Positions 16,900-25,175 of a stretch of 64,000 nt of DNA are shown here, in pieces. Every line of letters starts with the position of its first letter. Within the stretch, counting starts at the first letter, position 1. The notes under the pieces were generated by a model, which worked only from the letters and a program-made list of their open reading frames with translations, searched no databases and was not told the origin of the DNA. The position numbers and the translations under genes were made by a program. Where the stretch lies: the NCBI GenBank assembly GCA_963766995.1, contig CAVYCE010000003.1, forward strand, positions 1,488,001 to 1,552,000. Reading direction: 5' to 3'. This DNA is from Bog-473 sp963766995 (lineage in GTDB: Bacteria; Actinomycetota; Acidimicrobiia; Acidimicrobiales; RAAP-2).

Positions 16900-16975
16900 C
16901 AGCCGATTTCTCCCATTCGCCGACGCACGGCGCCTATCCTGGCCCTGTTGCTCTCCCAGGTCAAGACTCTCGACC

Positions 16976-16991
16976 TGTTTCACGTGAAACA
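16976..16991. promoter_or_regulatory. parS site 1 (perfect consensus)
   Basis: TGTTTCACGTGAAACA is an exact 16-base palindrome matching the universal parS consensus. It lies between parA and rsmG, about 5.3 kb from oriC. It is the binding and loading site for ParB. Confidence 0.95.
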
Positions 16992-17045
16992 ATCCGCTCA
17001 AAGCCGGAATGAACGGACCATTCCTCCAACAATCCCTGTCCCACA

Positions 17046-17061
17046 TGTTCCACGTGGAACC
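17046..17061. promoter_or_regulatory. parS site 2 (variant)
   Basis: TGTTCCACGTGGAACC keeps the CACGTG core and a 14-base palindrome and differs from site 1 at the symmetric T-to-C pair and the last base. It starts 70 bases from the start of parS 1. Variant sites of this form occur in other bacteria. Confidence 0.85.
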
Positions 17062-17073
17062 AGCGGGCGGCCC

Positions 17074-17739
17074 TCAGAAGAGGGGCCTCTTGGCCGGTAC
17101 TCCGTCCCGACGGGGCAATTTCTCCGGACACAATTCCGCCTGCCGAAGTACCTGATAGCCGAACTCCCCCCTCAAATACTCAGCGGCTTCCAGACCGCAC
17201 TGAGCGAGCCCAGACGCCGGCCATCGCCCTTCCGGGGCCTGACCCCACGCTTCGGATTCTGGAGGCTCTGAGACCACTACACAGCCACGTTTTTTGAGGA
17301 GCGGCGCCGCGCATTCGGCCACCACGGCCGGCGGGCCAAAGGACCGCACCAGCACGCCATCAAAGGAGTGGCGAGCTTCCGGATCTCGGCCGAATAGCTC
17401 GGCTCGCTGTTGCACCACTGTGACCCGATCACCGAAGTCACATTGGTCGACCGCTCGACGGAGGAAGGCCGTTCTGCGGGCGCTGGCGTCCAGCAGCACG
17501 AGTTCCGCCTCGGGCCAGCACGCCGCCACGACAAGTCCGGGAAGGCCGCCCCCTGAGCCCAGGTCCACCAGTCGGACTGAGCCGGAGGTGGGGGAGTGGC
17601 GCTGCATGGGAGCAACGAAACCCAGGGCGTGCGCCAGGTGGGTCGCGATGGGTCCAGGACCGAGAAGGCCTACATCTCGAGCTTCTGCCAGTGCATGGTG
17701 CACTGCCTCTGGAATGACTGCGGGCGAGCCGTCAGTCAC
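17074..17739 (-). CDS. rsmG: 16S rRNA (guanine-527-N7) methyltransferase RsmG
   Basis: SAM-dependent methylase of G527 in 16S rRNA; loss gives low-level streptomycin resistance in several bacteria. The SAM-binding motif VDLGSGGGLPGLVVAACWPEAELVLLD is clear, followed by RRTAFLRRAV. At 221 residues the length is normal. It lies between jag and parA in the usual order, nine bases after the stop of the reconstructed jag frame. Confidence 0.93.
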   Translation of the reverse strand: MTDGSPAVIPEAVHHALAEARDVGLLGPGPIATHLAHALGFVAPMQRHSPTSGSVRLVDLGSGGGLPGLVVAACWPEAELVLLDASARRTAFLRRAVDQCDFGDRVTVVQQRAELFGRDPEARHSFDGVLVRSFGPPAVVAECAAPLLKKRGCVVVSEPPESEAWGQAPEGRWPASGLAQCGLEAAEYLRGEFGYQVLRQAELCPEKLPRRDGVPAKRPLF

Positions 17740-17748
17740 CGGCGAGGA

Positions 17749-18739
17749 TCAGCTGGCAGGCGCTATAACGATGTGGCGGTTGGGGTCTTCGCCTTCGGAG
17801 CGGGTAGACACCCCTTCAATCTCATTCACCGCATCGTGAACGGCCTTGCGGTCAGCCGGGCTCATGGCCTCCAAGCGCTTTTTCCTGACCCGAAGCCATG
17901 ACTTCTTCGGCAATCTGAATGCTGAAGCGCTTCAAAGCGGCCGACCGCTTCTCGCGATAGCCAGCCACATCCACCAGGATCCGGTCCGTGCGTGAGGGGC
18001 ACTGGCGTTGGACCACAGCCCGAGTCAGGTCCTGCAGGGCGCTGAGCGTGGACCCACGGGGGCCTACCAGGAGACCGAGGTCGTCACCGATGGCGGCGAT
18101 CTCAACGGTGTCTTCGTCAAGCAAGCGAGTCTCAACCGTGGCCTGCACGCCGTACTCGGCCAGCAGCCCAGCCACGAAGGCACGACCTACTTCACCCTGC
18201 TCCTCGAGCGTCATTCCTTCAGCCATGCCCACAGTCTCCTTCGTTTCCTTGGTGCGCTGCGAATTCATGCCAGGCCCGGCAGCCCGACTCGATGTCGATC
18301 CTTCGGGGTTCCCGCCACCTGCCGAAGCATTGCTCCGATTCCGCCGACGGCGGGCCGAGCGGCTGGTCCCGCTACCGGTGCCTGGTGCGTTCGTGTTCGC
18401 TCGGTCTTCCGAGGAGCGGCTCTCTGACGCGCTTTCCCCGGTGGTGCGGTTGCCATTGCGCGCCGGACCCTGCCTGGAACCCGTTCCCGCTCCCGCTCCG
18501 GCTCCCTGCTCGCGCTTACCGCCCCGATTCCGGTCCCTTGAGCGTTCGCGCTTGGGTCGAGGCCCCACCGGGCGAACCCTGGCCCGCACTCGGGCCTCGC
18601 CACGCATACGGCCGAACAGGCCAGGTTTGGGCTCGCTCATCACAATCACCTCAGCGTCGGTCTTAGCGACACCGAGTTGGTCCAGTGCAAGTTCGGTTGC
18701 TTCGTCAATCGTCTTTCCAGCGACTTCTACCCACTCCAC
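17749..18739 (-). pseudogene. jag: Jag/KhpB RNA-binding protein, frame-shifted in the R3H domain
   Basis: Jag has an N-terminal domain (1-50, EVAGKTIDEATELALDQLG), a long Arg/Gly/Ser-rich linker (50-165), a KH domain (GPRGSTL at 226-232) and an R3H domain. The as-read frame stops at 17852 after 295 residues, in the middle of R3H. One base later in frame, the rest of R3H reads KRLEAMSPADRKAVHDAVNE, then GVSTRSEGEDPNRHIVIAPAS, and stops at 17749. One extra A in the A5 run (T5 on plus, 17879-17883) explains the break. It could be a sequencing error, a real mutation or slippage. The gene lies three bases after yidC. Confidence 0.85.
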
Positions 18740-18742
18740 GCT

Positions 18743-19850
18743 CTATCGAGCCTTTCTTGACCTTTTGGAGCGTGAACGCGGGTGCTCTTTCGACGCCGGC
18801 GATTGCTCGATTTCCTGATTTCCCCCGGAAGACTGCTTCCCATTGGCTTTGGCCCCCGCCTTTGGGGGCACGGGCGTACGGGCAGCACCCTTCGTGCCGT
18901 CAACTGGTGCAGCGTTCCCATTGCCCGACGTGATCGCCGGTTTGGCAGTCGGCTTCGTCGACGGCTTGGGAGCCGGCTTCTCCACCGCAGGCTTGGTGCC
19001 GGCGATTTCGCGCTCGTGCGTCACCGGAGTGACCATGCCGCTGCGGAACATGAACTCCTGCGTGCCGATCCGCATGGCCGAGGACACCACCATGTAAATC
19101 GTGGCGCCGGCCGGCACTCTCAAGTAAATGAGGCCGAAGATAAGCGGGAAGAATTTCTGCATTTGCTGCATCTGCGGATTCGCTTGCGCCGCCTGCGGAT
19201 TTCGACTGTTCATCTGCTTCATTTGGAAGTATTGGAAGAAGATGGCAATACCGATAAGAGCTAAGTAGGGCAGTATGAGAACTGCCTGGTTAGAGCCGTG
19301 ATGTGTGAACGGAGAGGATGATAAATCCATCCCCAAAATCGAGTGCATTTGGCCCTTGGCTGACACCAGATTTTGATACATCTTGGTGTTGTGATTCAAG
19401 ATATCGGGGCGTGTAGTGATAGGTAATGAGGTGGTTTTTGACGGTCTCTGTTGTGTAGGAAAGACCGCGGATCAGCGAGTACAGGATGATCAGGAACGGC
19501 ATCTGCAACAAGCTCGGGAGGCAGGCGCCGAACGGGCTGGTGCCGTTGTCCTTGTACAGCTTCATCATTTCTTGGTTGAGCAACTCCCGGTTCTCCGGGC
19601 CCTTGTACTTGGCCTGCAGCTTCTTCAGTTCGGGCTGCAGCCGTTGCATGGCCAGCATCGACTTCGTGCTCTTGATGGTCACCGGAGTCAGCGCCAGCAT
19701 GATGGCAATGGTCAGTCCGGCAATGGCTACGGCGTAGTTGGGAATGACGGAGTAGATGCCGGCCAGACCCCAGGCGAAAAGCAGGAAGATCGGGTGGAAG
19801 ATCTCTCCGATGGACTTGAACAGGGCGTTTTCGGCCAGAAATGTGTTCAC
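18743..19850 (-). pseudogene. yidC: Membrane protein insertase YidC, split by a one-base frameshift
   Basis: YidC inserts proteins into the membrane with or without SecYEG. The first part (from GTG 19850, about 150 residues) has transmembrane segments and the LQPELKKLQAKYKG and LPSLLQMPFLIILYSLIR motifs. The frame then drifts into unrelated residues and stops at 19290. From 19399 another frame supplies NHNTKMYQNL, FFQYFQMKQMN, the PLIFGLIYLRVPAGATIYMVVSSAMRIGTQ region and a basic tail. One surplus T in the CTTG at 19397-19400 restores a normal protein of about 368 residues. YidC is normally essential, so a sequence error or an unusual decoding event is likely. The start overlaps the YidD stop (GTGA). 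Confidence 0.88.
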
Positions 19851-20479
19851 GACGGTGATCCTGCCCCATGCATGTGGGTGTCACAGGCAGTCGCCAACGG
19901 GACCAGGTCGACCCCGTGGGCCCCAAACGGGCGGCAACGCAGCAACCGCCGCGCCGTCAAGGACAGCCCGTGTCCGAAGCCGTGCTCGGTGAAAGCCTCA
20001 ACGGCGTAGTTGGAGCAACTCGGATAAAAGCGGCACGGGGACACCTTGCCCGAAGCAGCCCCTTGATAAGCCTTGACCAGGGCAATTGCGGTCCGGGCGG
20101 CCCGCCCCGGAGTGCTGTCTGAGCTCATGGTCGGGCCTGTCCCGGCGCGCTGCAGCGCCTCTTGAACCGAGACCGAAAACAAGGTGGGCGCACACGTAGC
20201 GGCACGTGTGTCCGCCCGGAGGAGATAGGTCCCCCGCGGCAAAGTCGATGCCACCAGACGCGCCGATTCCCGCATCCGGCGACGGAGGGTGTTCCTCGTC
20301 ACAGCGTTGCCGCAATGCTTCCCAATTGCATATCCCACCTGGGGATATACCCCGTGAGCCGTGGCGCCGACGGGCACGAACGTGGCCCGTACCGGTCCTG
20401 AACTTGCTTTGGCGCTTGAACGTTGCAGCTGGGCAAACGTGGCGCGCGTCTGAATCCTGCCGACCGTGCGGATGGGCAC
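19847..20479 (-). CDS. rnpA-yidD: Fused RnpA (RNase P protein) - YidD reading frame
   Basis: Residues 1-113 are the protein subunit of RNase P, with the KHCGNAVTRNTLRRRMRE signature at 54-71. Residues 118-210 are YidD, the small factor that helps YidC, with SPCRFYPSCSNYAVEAFTEHG at about 147-167 and RCRPFGAHGVD. Normally these are two genes. Here no stop separates them and the join is the short GTGPT linker. An internal ATG at 20128 is a natural YidD start, so separate YidD synthesis is possible. An indel near the join would also fuse two frames that originally overlapped as ATGA. The neighbouring yidC and jag both carry indels. Confidence 0.85.
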   Translation of the reverse strand: MPIRTVGRIQTRATFAQLQRSSAKASSGPVRATFVPVGATAHGVYPQVGYAIGKHCGNAVTRNTLRRRMRESARLVASTLPRGTYLLRADTRAATCAPTLFSVSVQEALQRAGTGPTMSSDSTPGRAARTAIALVKAYQGAASGKVSPCRFYPSCSNYAVEAFTEHGFGHGLSLTARRLLRCRPFGAHGVDLVPLATACDTHMHGAGSPS

Positions 20480-20486
20480 CAGCAGC

Positions 20487-20621
20487 TCAGACGGTAAGGC
20501 GATGACGGCCCTTGAGCCGCCGCGACTTCAGAATGGCCCGACCCGCCCGCGTGGACATGCGCTTGCGGAAGCCGTGCGTCTTGGCCCGCTTGCGGGTATT
20601 GGGTTGATAGGTGCGCTTCAC
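20487..20621 (-). CDS. rpmH: 50S ribosomal protein L34
   Basis: A 44-residue, very basic protein: VKRTYQPNTRKRAKTHGFRKR through SRRLKGRHRLTV. The start is GTG 20621, with an AAAGG ribosome-binding site about ten bases upstream. The longer upstream frame has no family similarity. It is the first gene of the leftward rpmH-rnpA-yidD-yidC-jag-rsmG run and diverges from dnaA. Confidence 0.96.
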   Translation of the reverse strand: MKRTYQPNTRKRAKTHGFRKRMSTRAGRAILKSRRLKGRHRLTV

Positions 20622-20866
20622 GTCATTCAGCCTTTCGCCACGCTTACACGGCAATCGGAGCCGGGGCGCTGCAGAGATGGTGCCACTAGCTGGGGTGTTG
20701 CTCTCCGGCCAGGGGCAGTGGAGTCCCGTCCATGTTAGGCGCGATTTGCCAGAGGCCACTAGTCGGCCGATGTGGCACGGTGTACCTTCATCAATTTACC
20801 CGCACCGAGGAACGTTCCCGCCAGCCCAGGACGCCACGGACGGAGAAGGGGCTATCGGACAGCGCG
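20622..20866. other. Divergent rpmH-dnaA intergenic region
   Basis: About 245 bases hold the promoters for rpmH (leftward) and dnaA (rightward). I see no consensus DnaA box here. A GGAGAAGGGG stretch (20842-20851) is the likely dnaA ribosome-binding site. No gene is supported. Confidence 0.5.
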
Positions 20867-22237
20867 GTGAATCAGGCAGCGGAACTCTGGACGAAATGCA
20901 CCGGTTCTCTGCGCGAGCAAGTTTCCGAAACAACGTGGCAATTGTGGCTTTCGGGCCTGGAGCCAGTTGATTTTACTGACGGTGTCTTCGTGCTCTCGGT
21001 CCCCAATGGACTGATCCGCGAGCGGGTCGAGACCCGCTACCTGCCCATGATTGAGGACATCCTGGCCATCGAAGCTGGACACGCGGTGCGGGGGCGCCTC
21101 GAGGTGCACGAGGCCGATGACGCGGGCGAGGTCTTGGGTGCGCCATCCACTCCCATCGTGATTGACGAACCGGCGGCCCCCGCGCCGAGCGCGGGCAGAG
21201 AATCTCCCGCTGTCCAGCTCGATCCCAAGTTCGTCTTCGAGACATTCGTAGCCGCATCATCCAATCGGTTGGCTCATGCCGCGGCCCAGGCTGTAGCCGA
21301 AACCCCTGGTAGATCCTATAATCCGCTCTTTATTTACGGCGATAGCGGCCTGGGGAAGACCCATCTCCTGCACGCCATCGGCAACTACGTCTCTGAGAAC
21401 TTCAGCCGCCGCAAAATTCTCTACGTGACCACCGAAACGTTCATGAACGACTTCGTGGACTCCCTCCGAACCTCAACCACCCTGGCCTTCAAGCGCCGAT
21501 ATCGAGAGTGCGACGTCCTCCTTATCGACGACGTGCAGTTCATGGAGAACAAAGAAGGCCTCCAGGAGGAGTTCTTCCACACCTACAACGACCTCAAGGG
21601 CGCTTCGAAGCAGATTGTCCTGACTTCAGACCGTCCGCCCAAGTCCATCGAGTCTTTGGAGGATCGACTGCGCAGTCGGTTCCTTTCTGGCTTGATCACC
21701 GAAATCGACCCCCCGGACCTTGAGACCCGGTTGGCCATCCTGCGCTCCAAGTCGGTGAGCGAACACCACGAGGTGCCCGACGACGTCCTCGAGTTCATCG
21801 CCACCCACGTCAAGAACAACATCCGGGAACTCGAAGGTGCATTGACCCGGATCTGTGCGTTCGCCAAACTCAACAAGGAGCCAATCTCTCTGGCCCAGGC
21901 CGAGCGGGTGCTCAGCGACATCGTCCTGGCCGGTGAGCCGCGCCGCATCACTCCTCAGATAATCCTCGATGCCACGTCCGCCAGCTACGGCTTCAGTGTC
22001 GAGGCCATCTGCGGCCCGAGCCGGACCCGCCCCCTGGTCACCGCCCGCCAGGTGGGGATGTACCTCACCAGGGAGTTGACGGATTACAGCTACCCGGCCA
22101 TCGCCCGAGTCTTTGGGAACCGGGATCACACCACGGTGATCCACGCCGTGGACAAGATCACCGGTCAGATGCACGAACGGCGGCAAATTTACGAGCAGGT
22201 CACCGAACTGATCCAGCAGATTCGTGCTGGAGCCTGA
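20867..22237 (+). CDS. dnaA: Chromosomal replication initiator DnaA
   Basis: AAA+ initiator that melts oriC. Domain I is recognisable (LWTKCTGSLREQVSETTWQLWL), followed by a short domain II, Walker A GDSGLGKT (about 158-165), Walker B CDVLLIDDVQF and the domain IV signature RDHTTVIHAVDKI. The frame is open from ATG 20732. GTG 20867 fits the family start (456 residues), but it sits 15 bases after the GGAGAAGGGG stretch. With the GGAG core taken as Shine-Dalgarno, a well-spaced in-frame CTA (20852) lies at the ideal distance, so the true start is uncertain. Confidence 0.96.
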   Translation: MNQAAELWTKCTGSLREQVSETTWQLWLSGLEPVDFTDGVFVLSVPNGLIRERVETRYLPMIEDILAIEAGHAVRGRLEVHEADDAGEVLGAPSTPIVIDEPAAPAPSAGRESPAVQLDPKFVFETFVAASSNRLAHAAAQAVAETPGRSYNPLFIYGDSGLGKTHLLHAIGNYVSENFSRRKILYVTTETFMNDFVDSLRTSTTLAFKRRYRECDVLLIDDVQFMENKEGLQEEFFHTYNDLKGASKQIVLTSDRPPKSIESLEDRLRSRFLSGLITEIDPPDLETRLAILRSKSVSEHHEVPDDVLEFIATHVKNNIRELEGALTRICAFAKLNKEPISLAQAERVLSDIVLAGEPRRITPQIILDATSASYGFSVEAICGPSRTRPLVTARQVGMYLTRELTDYSYPAIARVFGNRDHTTVIHAVDKITGQMHERRQIYEQVTELIQQIRAGA

Positions 22238-22504
22238 CATGTGCATGACATCCATCAAACATGTGGACAACCGCTACTTTGCTGGGGATAGCGTGATGCT
22301 CCATCCCCAACCAAGTGACACACTGCGGAACACCAAGCTTTTTCCGTCGAATCACCCACATGGCAGTGGGGACAACAAGTTGGGTCTCCATCAGGGATCT
22401 CAGGGTGTCATCCACAATCCACAGCCCTTATTACCTTTACTAGCTATATCTATCTCTTCTTCTCTCAATAAAGGCTGGGGATTCCCCCGAAAGGACAAGA
22501 TCTC
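22238..22504. other. oriC: oriC candidate: dnaA-dnaN intergenic region
   Basis: The 267-base gap contains a perfect actinobacterial DnaA box, TTGTCCACA (complement of 22262-22270). Further box-like sites are at 22367-22375 (complement TTGTCCCCA), 22408-22416 (TCATCCACA) and 22415-22423 (CAATCCACA). An AT-rich, pyrimidine-rich tract (about 22428-22475) sits just before dnaN and is a good unwinding element. The place between dnaA and dnaN is the standard actinobacterial origin. Confidence 0.9.
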
Positions 22505-23620
22505 GTGAAGTTCAGATCAGAGCGCGACGCACTCGTTGAGATGCTGGCTACCGCTGGTCGAGCCGTTGGCACGCGAACAACGTCGTCGCCTGTGCTTTCA
22601 GGACTTCTGCTCACGTGCACCGGAAATGTGCTTTCCATCACCGGAACGGACCTTGATCTGACGATCCAAGTCACAGAAGAAGTGATCGGGATTGATGACG
22701 GTACGTGTGTTGTTCCGGCGCGACTGTCCACCGACATCGTTCGCCGCCTGGAGCCGGGCGCCGTGACATTTGCCCACGAGGACGACCACATCACCATTTC
22801 GGCGGCCCGCTCAAACTTCAAACTTCGTACGTACCCCGTCGTCGAGTTTCCTGCAGTAGGCCGCAGCTCTGACGCCACTATTCAACTACCCGAATCGGGC
22901 TTGGCCGAGGCGGTGCGTCAAGTGGTGCGAGCCGCGTCGCACGACGACGCCCGCCCGCTCCTTACTGGCGTCCTCCTCTCCCGGATCGACGGTTCCATCC
23001 GCATGGTGGCCACAGACTCCTATCGGATGTCCATGCGCGATCTCCCCGGTGTGCCCGCCCTACCAGGCGAAGACGACCTCCTGGTACCGGCCCGAGCCCT
23101 GGCTGAGCTGCAGCGACTCCCCGTACGCACCGGTGGCGACGACGAACAACGACATGTGGGAGTCGCCGCGAGCAGCAACGAAATCACTTTTTGGCAGGGA
23201 AACGTGCAAATCAGCACCCGCTTGTTGGAGGGCCGATACCCCGACTACAAGCAGCTCATCCCTGATCACTACCCAAATCGCCTGCACCTAGGCAAGGAGT
23301 CGTTCTTGTCTGCGCTGCGTCGCGTGCAGTTGTTGGTGCGGGACAACACGACGCCAGTCCGACTTTCCATGCGGCAAGGCGGCGTCGATCTCACCGTGGT
23401 GAGCCAGGAAGTTGGGGATGCGTCCGAGTCGGTGGATGGCGACTACTCCGGCGAAGATCTTGTCATTGCTTTTAACCCGTCCTATCTGATCGACGGGGTT
23501 GAAGCGGTGCAAGGCGACGAAGTCATTGTCGAGTCGGCGGACGGCACGCGGGCGGCCACAGTCAGGGGCGCGGAAGACGATCACTTCCGGTATTTGCTCA
23601 TGCCAGTTCGAGTCTCCTGA
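22505..23620 (+). CDS. dnaN: DNA polymerase III beta sliding clamp
   Basis: Ring-shaped processivity clamp of 371 residues with three repeated clamp domains. The N-terminus KFRSERDALVEMLATAGRAV, the mid-protein ATDSYRMSMRDL and the C-terminal FRYLLMPVRVS are typical. The start is GTG 22505, preceded by GAAAGGA at suitable spacing. It follows oriC and is followed by recF after 16 bases. Confidence 0.97.
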   Translation: MKFRSERDALVEMLATAGRAVGTRTTSSPVLSGLLLTCTGNVLSITGTDLDLTIQVTEEVIGIDDGTCVVPARLSTDIVRRLEPGAVTFAHEDDHITISAARSNFKLRTYPVVEFPAVGRSSDATIQLPESGLAEAVRQVVRAASHDDARPLLTGVLLSRIDGSIRMVATDSYRMSMRDLPGVPALPGEDDLLVPARALAELQRLPVRTGGDDEQRHVGVAASSNEITFWQGNVQISTRLLEGRYPDYKQLIPDHYPNRLHLGKESFLSALRRVQLLVRDNTTPVRLSMRQGGVDLTVVSQEVGDASESVDGDYSGEDLVIAFNPSYLIDGVEAVQGDEVIVESADGTRAATVRGAEDDHFRYLLMPVRVS

Positions 23621-23636
23621 ACTACCGCACCCAAGG

Positions 23637-24719
23637 GTGAGCCTGCGCCGAATAGAGCTCGCCAATTACCGCATTTTCTCTGCTGCTGTTTTCGAGCCAG
23701 AACCCGAGGGCACCACCGTCATTACCGGCCCCAACGGGACAGGCAAAACGAGTGTGCTCGAAGCCATGGTGTATCTCGGTACTCAGCGTTCATTTCGTGG
23801 CGCGCCGAGAGAAGCACTGATACGTACCGATGCCGAGCGGGCCATCGTGCGCGCCGAATGGCATGGTGCACTGAGCCCGACGCTGATTGAGGCCGAAATC
23901 CTGTCGGTAGGTCGGAGTCGCACCATGGTGAATCGAAAGAATGCCAACGGGCGGAGAGACCTCAGTGTCGCAGCTCCCTGCACCATCTTTTCCCCTGAAG
24001 ACCTCACATTGGTGAGCGGAGGCCCAGCCCTTCGCCGAGATCTGCTCGATGATGCGCTCGGTCTGATTGACCCCGAAGGAGCCCGCAGCGCCGACGCCAC
24101 CGACAAAGTGCTCCGGCACCGAGCTGCTCTCCTGCGCCAGGCGGGTGGGCGGGTCAGTGCTGACATCGCGGCAACGCTCGACGTCTGGGACCAGCGGTTG
24201 GCTGAAAGCGGCACGAAGTTGGCGAAAAGCCGGCACCGGCTGGTGGAGGCACTACGTGAATTTGTCGAGCCGGCCTATGGCCGGTTAGCTGGAACCCCCA
24301 ATGAGGCCGTCTTCGGACAGCAGTACCTCCAAAGCTGGGAAGGGGACCTGGCCGAGGTCCTCCTACGCAGCCGCGCCGACGACGTTCGGCGTGGAGTGAA
24401 CACCGTGGGTCCCCATCGCGATGAGCTGCTCTTGACCCTCGAAGGGCGCGAGGCACGCACGCACGCGTCCCAGGGTGAGCAGCGCTGCTTGGCCTTGGCG
24501 CTACGCATCGGCATTCATCAGCTGGTGGTGGCCACGACCGGGACCACCCCGTCACTCTTGCTGGACGACGTGTTCTCGGAGCTGGATCCGGTTCGGAGCA
24601 AGGCCTTGGTGGAAGAATTGCCCAGCGGACAGTCCATCCTGACTACCGCCTCCCCTCTTCCTTCCGACATCGAAGTGGCTCGCATCGTCACCATCGACCA
24701 GGTGGTGCGGACGCCGTGA
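23637..24719 (+). CDS. recF: Recombination and repair ATPase RecF
   Basis: ABC/SMC-like ATPase that helps load RecA at gaps. The start VSLRRIELANYRIFS, Walker A GPNGTGKTS (about 33-40), the RDLLDDALGLIDP region, signature ASQGEQRCLALALR and Walker B SLLLDDVFSELDP are all present. The frame is open from 23499 inside dnaN. GTG 23637 gives the family start and 360 residues. Its stop overlaps the next gene (GTGA). Confidence 0.96.
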   Translation: MSLRRIELANYRIFSAAVFEPEPEGTTVITGPNGTGKTSVLEAMVYLGTQRSFRGAPREALIRTDAERAIVRAEWHGALSPTLIEAEILSVGRSRTMVNRKNANGRRDLSVAAPCTIFSPEDLTLVSGGPALRRDLLDDALGLIDPEGARSADATDKVLRHRAALLRQAGGRVSADIAATLDVWDQRLAESGTKLAKSRHRLVEALREFVEPAYGRLAGTPNEAVFGQQYLQSWEGDLAEVLLRSRADDVRRGVNTVGPHRDELLLTLEGREARTHASQGEQRCLALALRIGIHQLVVATTGTTPSLLLDDVFSELDPVRSKALVEELPSGQSILTTASPLPSDIEVARIVTIDQVVRTP

Positions 24720-25045
24720 GCGCCGACCGACGTGGGCGATTCAGTGCCGATCCCGGGCCGCAACACATCACGGGGGCCATGGACAAGCTGCTGCAGCGAT
24801 TGGGTGGATCACCCTCGGTCCACGTCATGCAGTTGGTTTTCGAACGGTGGAGCGAAATTGCCGGACCCGACTGCGCCGACCACGTACAGCCCATTCGCAT
24901 GCAGGGCAACACGTTGACGGTTGGAGTGGAACATCCCGCCTGGGCCACACGGGCCCGCATGGAATCAGCGCAAATGTTGGCGCGCTTGCGTGACCTGGGG
25001 GACAGTTCAATTGAGCGAATTGAGATAGTAGTTCAACGCCCCTGA
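24716..25045 (+). CDS. dciA: DUF721 / DciA-like helicase-loading factor
   Basis: A 109-residue DUF721 protein. DciA proteins are known in bacteria lacking DnaC/DnaI as loaders or activators of DnaB, and this gene sits at the same place (between recF and gyrB) in mycobacteria (Rv0004). The conserved core VFERWSEIAGPDCADHVQPIRMQGNTLTV and the later HPAWATRARMES are visible. The start GTG overlaps recF. No DnaC-like gene is in the window, consistent with DciA use. Confidence 0.85.
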   Translation: MSADRRGRFSADPGPQHITGAMDKLLQRLGGSPSVHVMQLVFERWSEIAGPDCADHVQPIRMQGNTLTVGVEHPAWATRARMESAQMLARLRDLGDSSIERIEIVVQRP

Positions 25046-25175
25046 GACCCCCTCCGTCGGTGCCGAATCGCCACTTTCGTCGGGTAGGATGGGGCGTTCA
25101 CATCGGAAGGCCGGGGGCACATGATTCGGGGATTCGATGTGCACCTCGAAGACGGTTGTCTTGAAAGGCGCGCCT

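Noticed and set aside
16900..17046. A longer N-terminus for parA
   Set aside because: It would translate through the parS 1 site (reading GLFHVKQ), which is a regulatory palindrome, and it has no family similarity.
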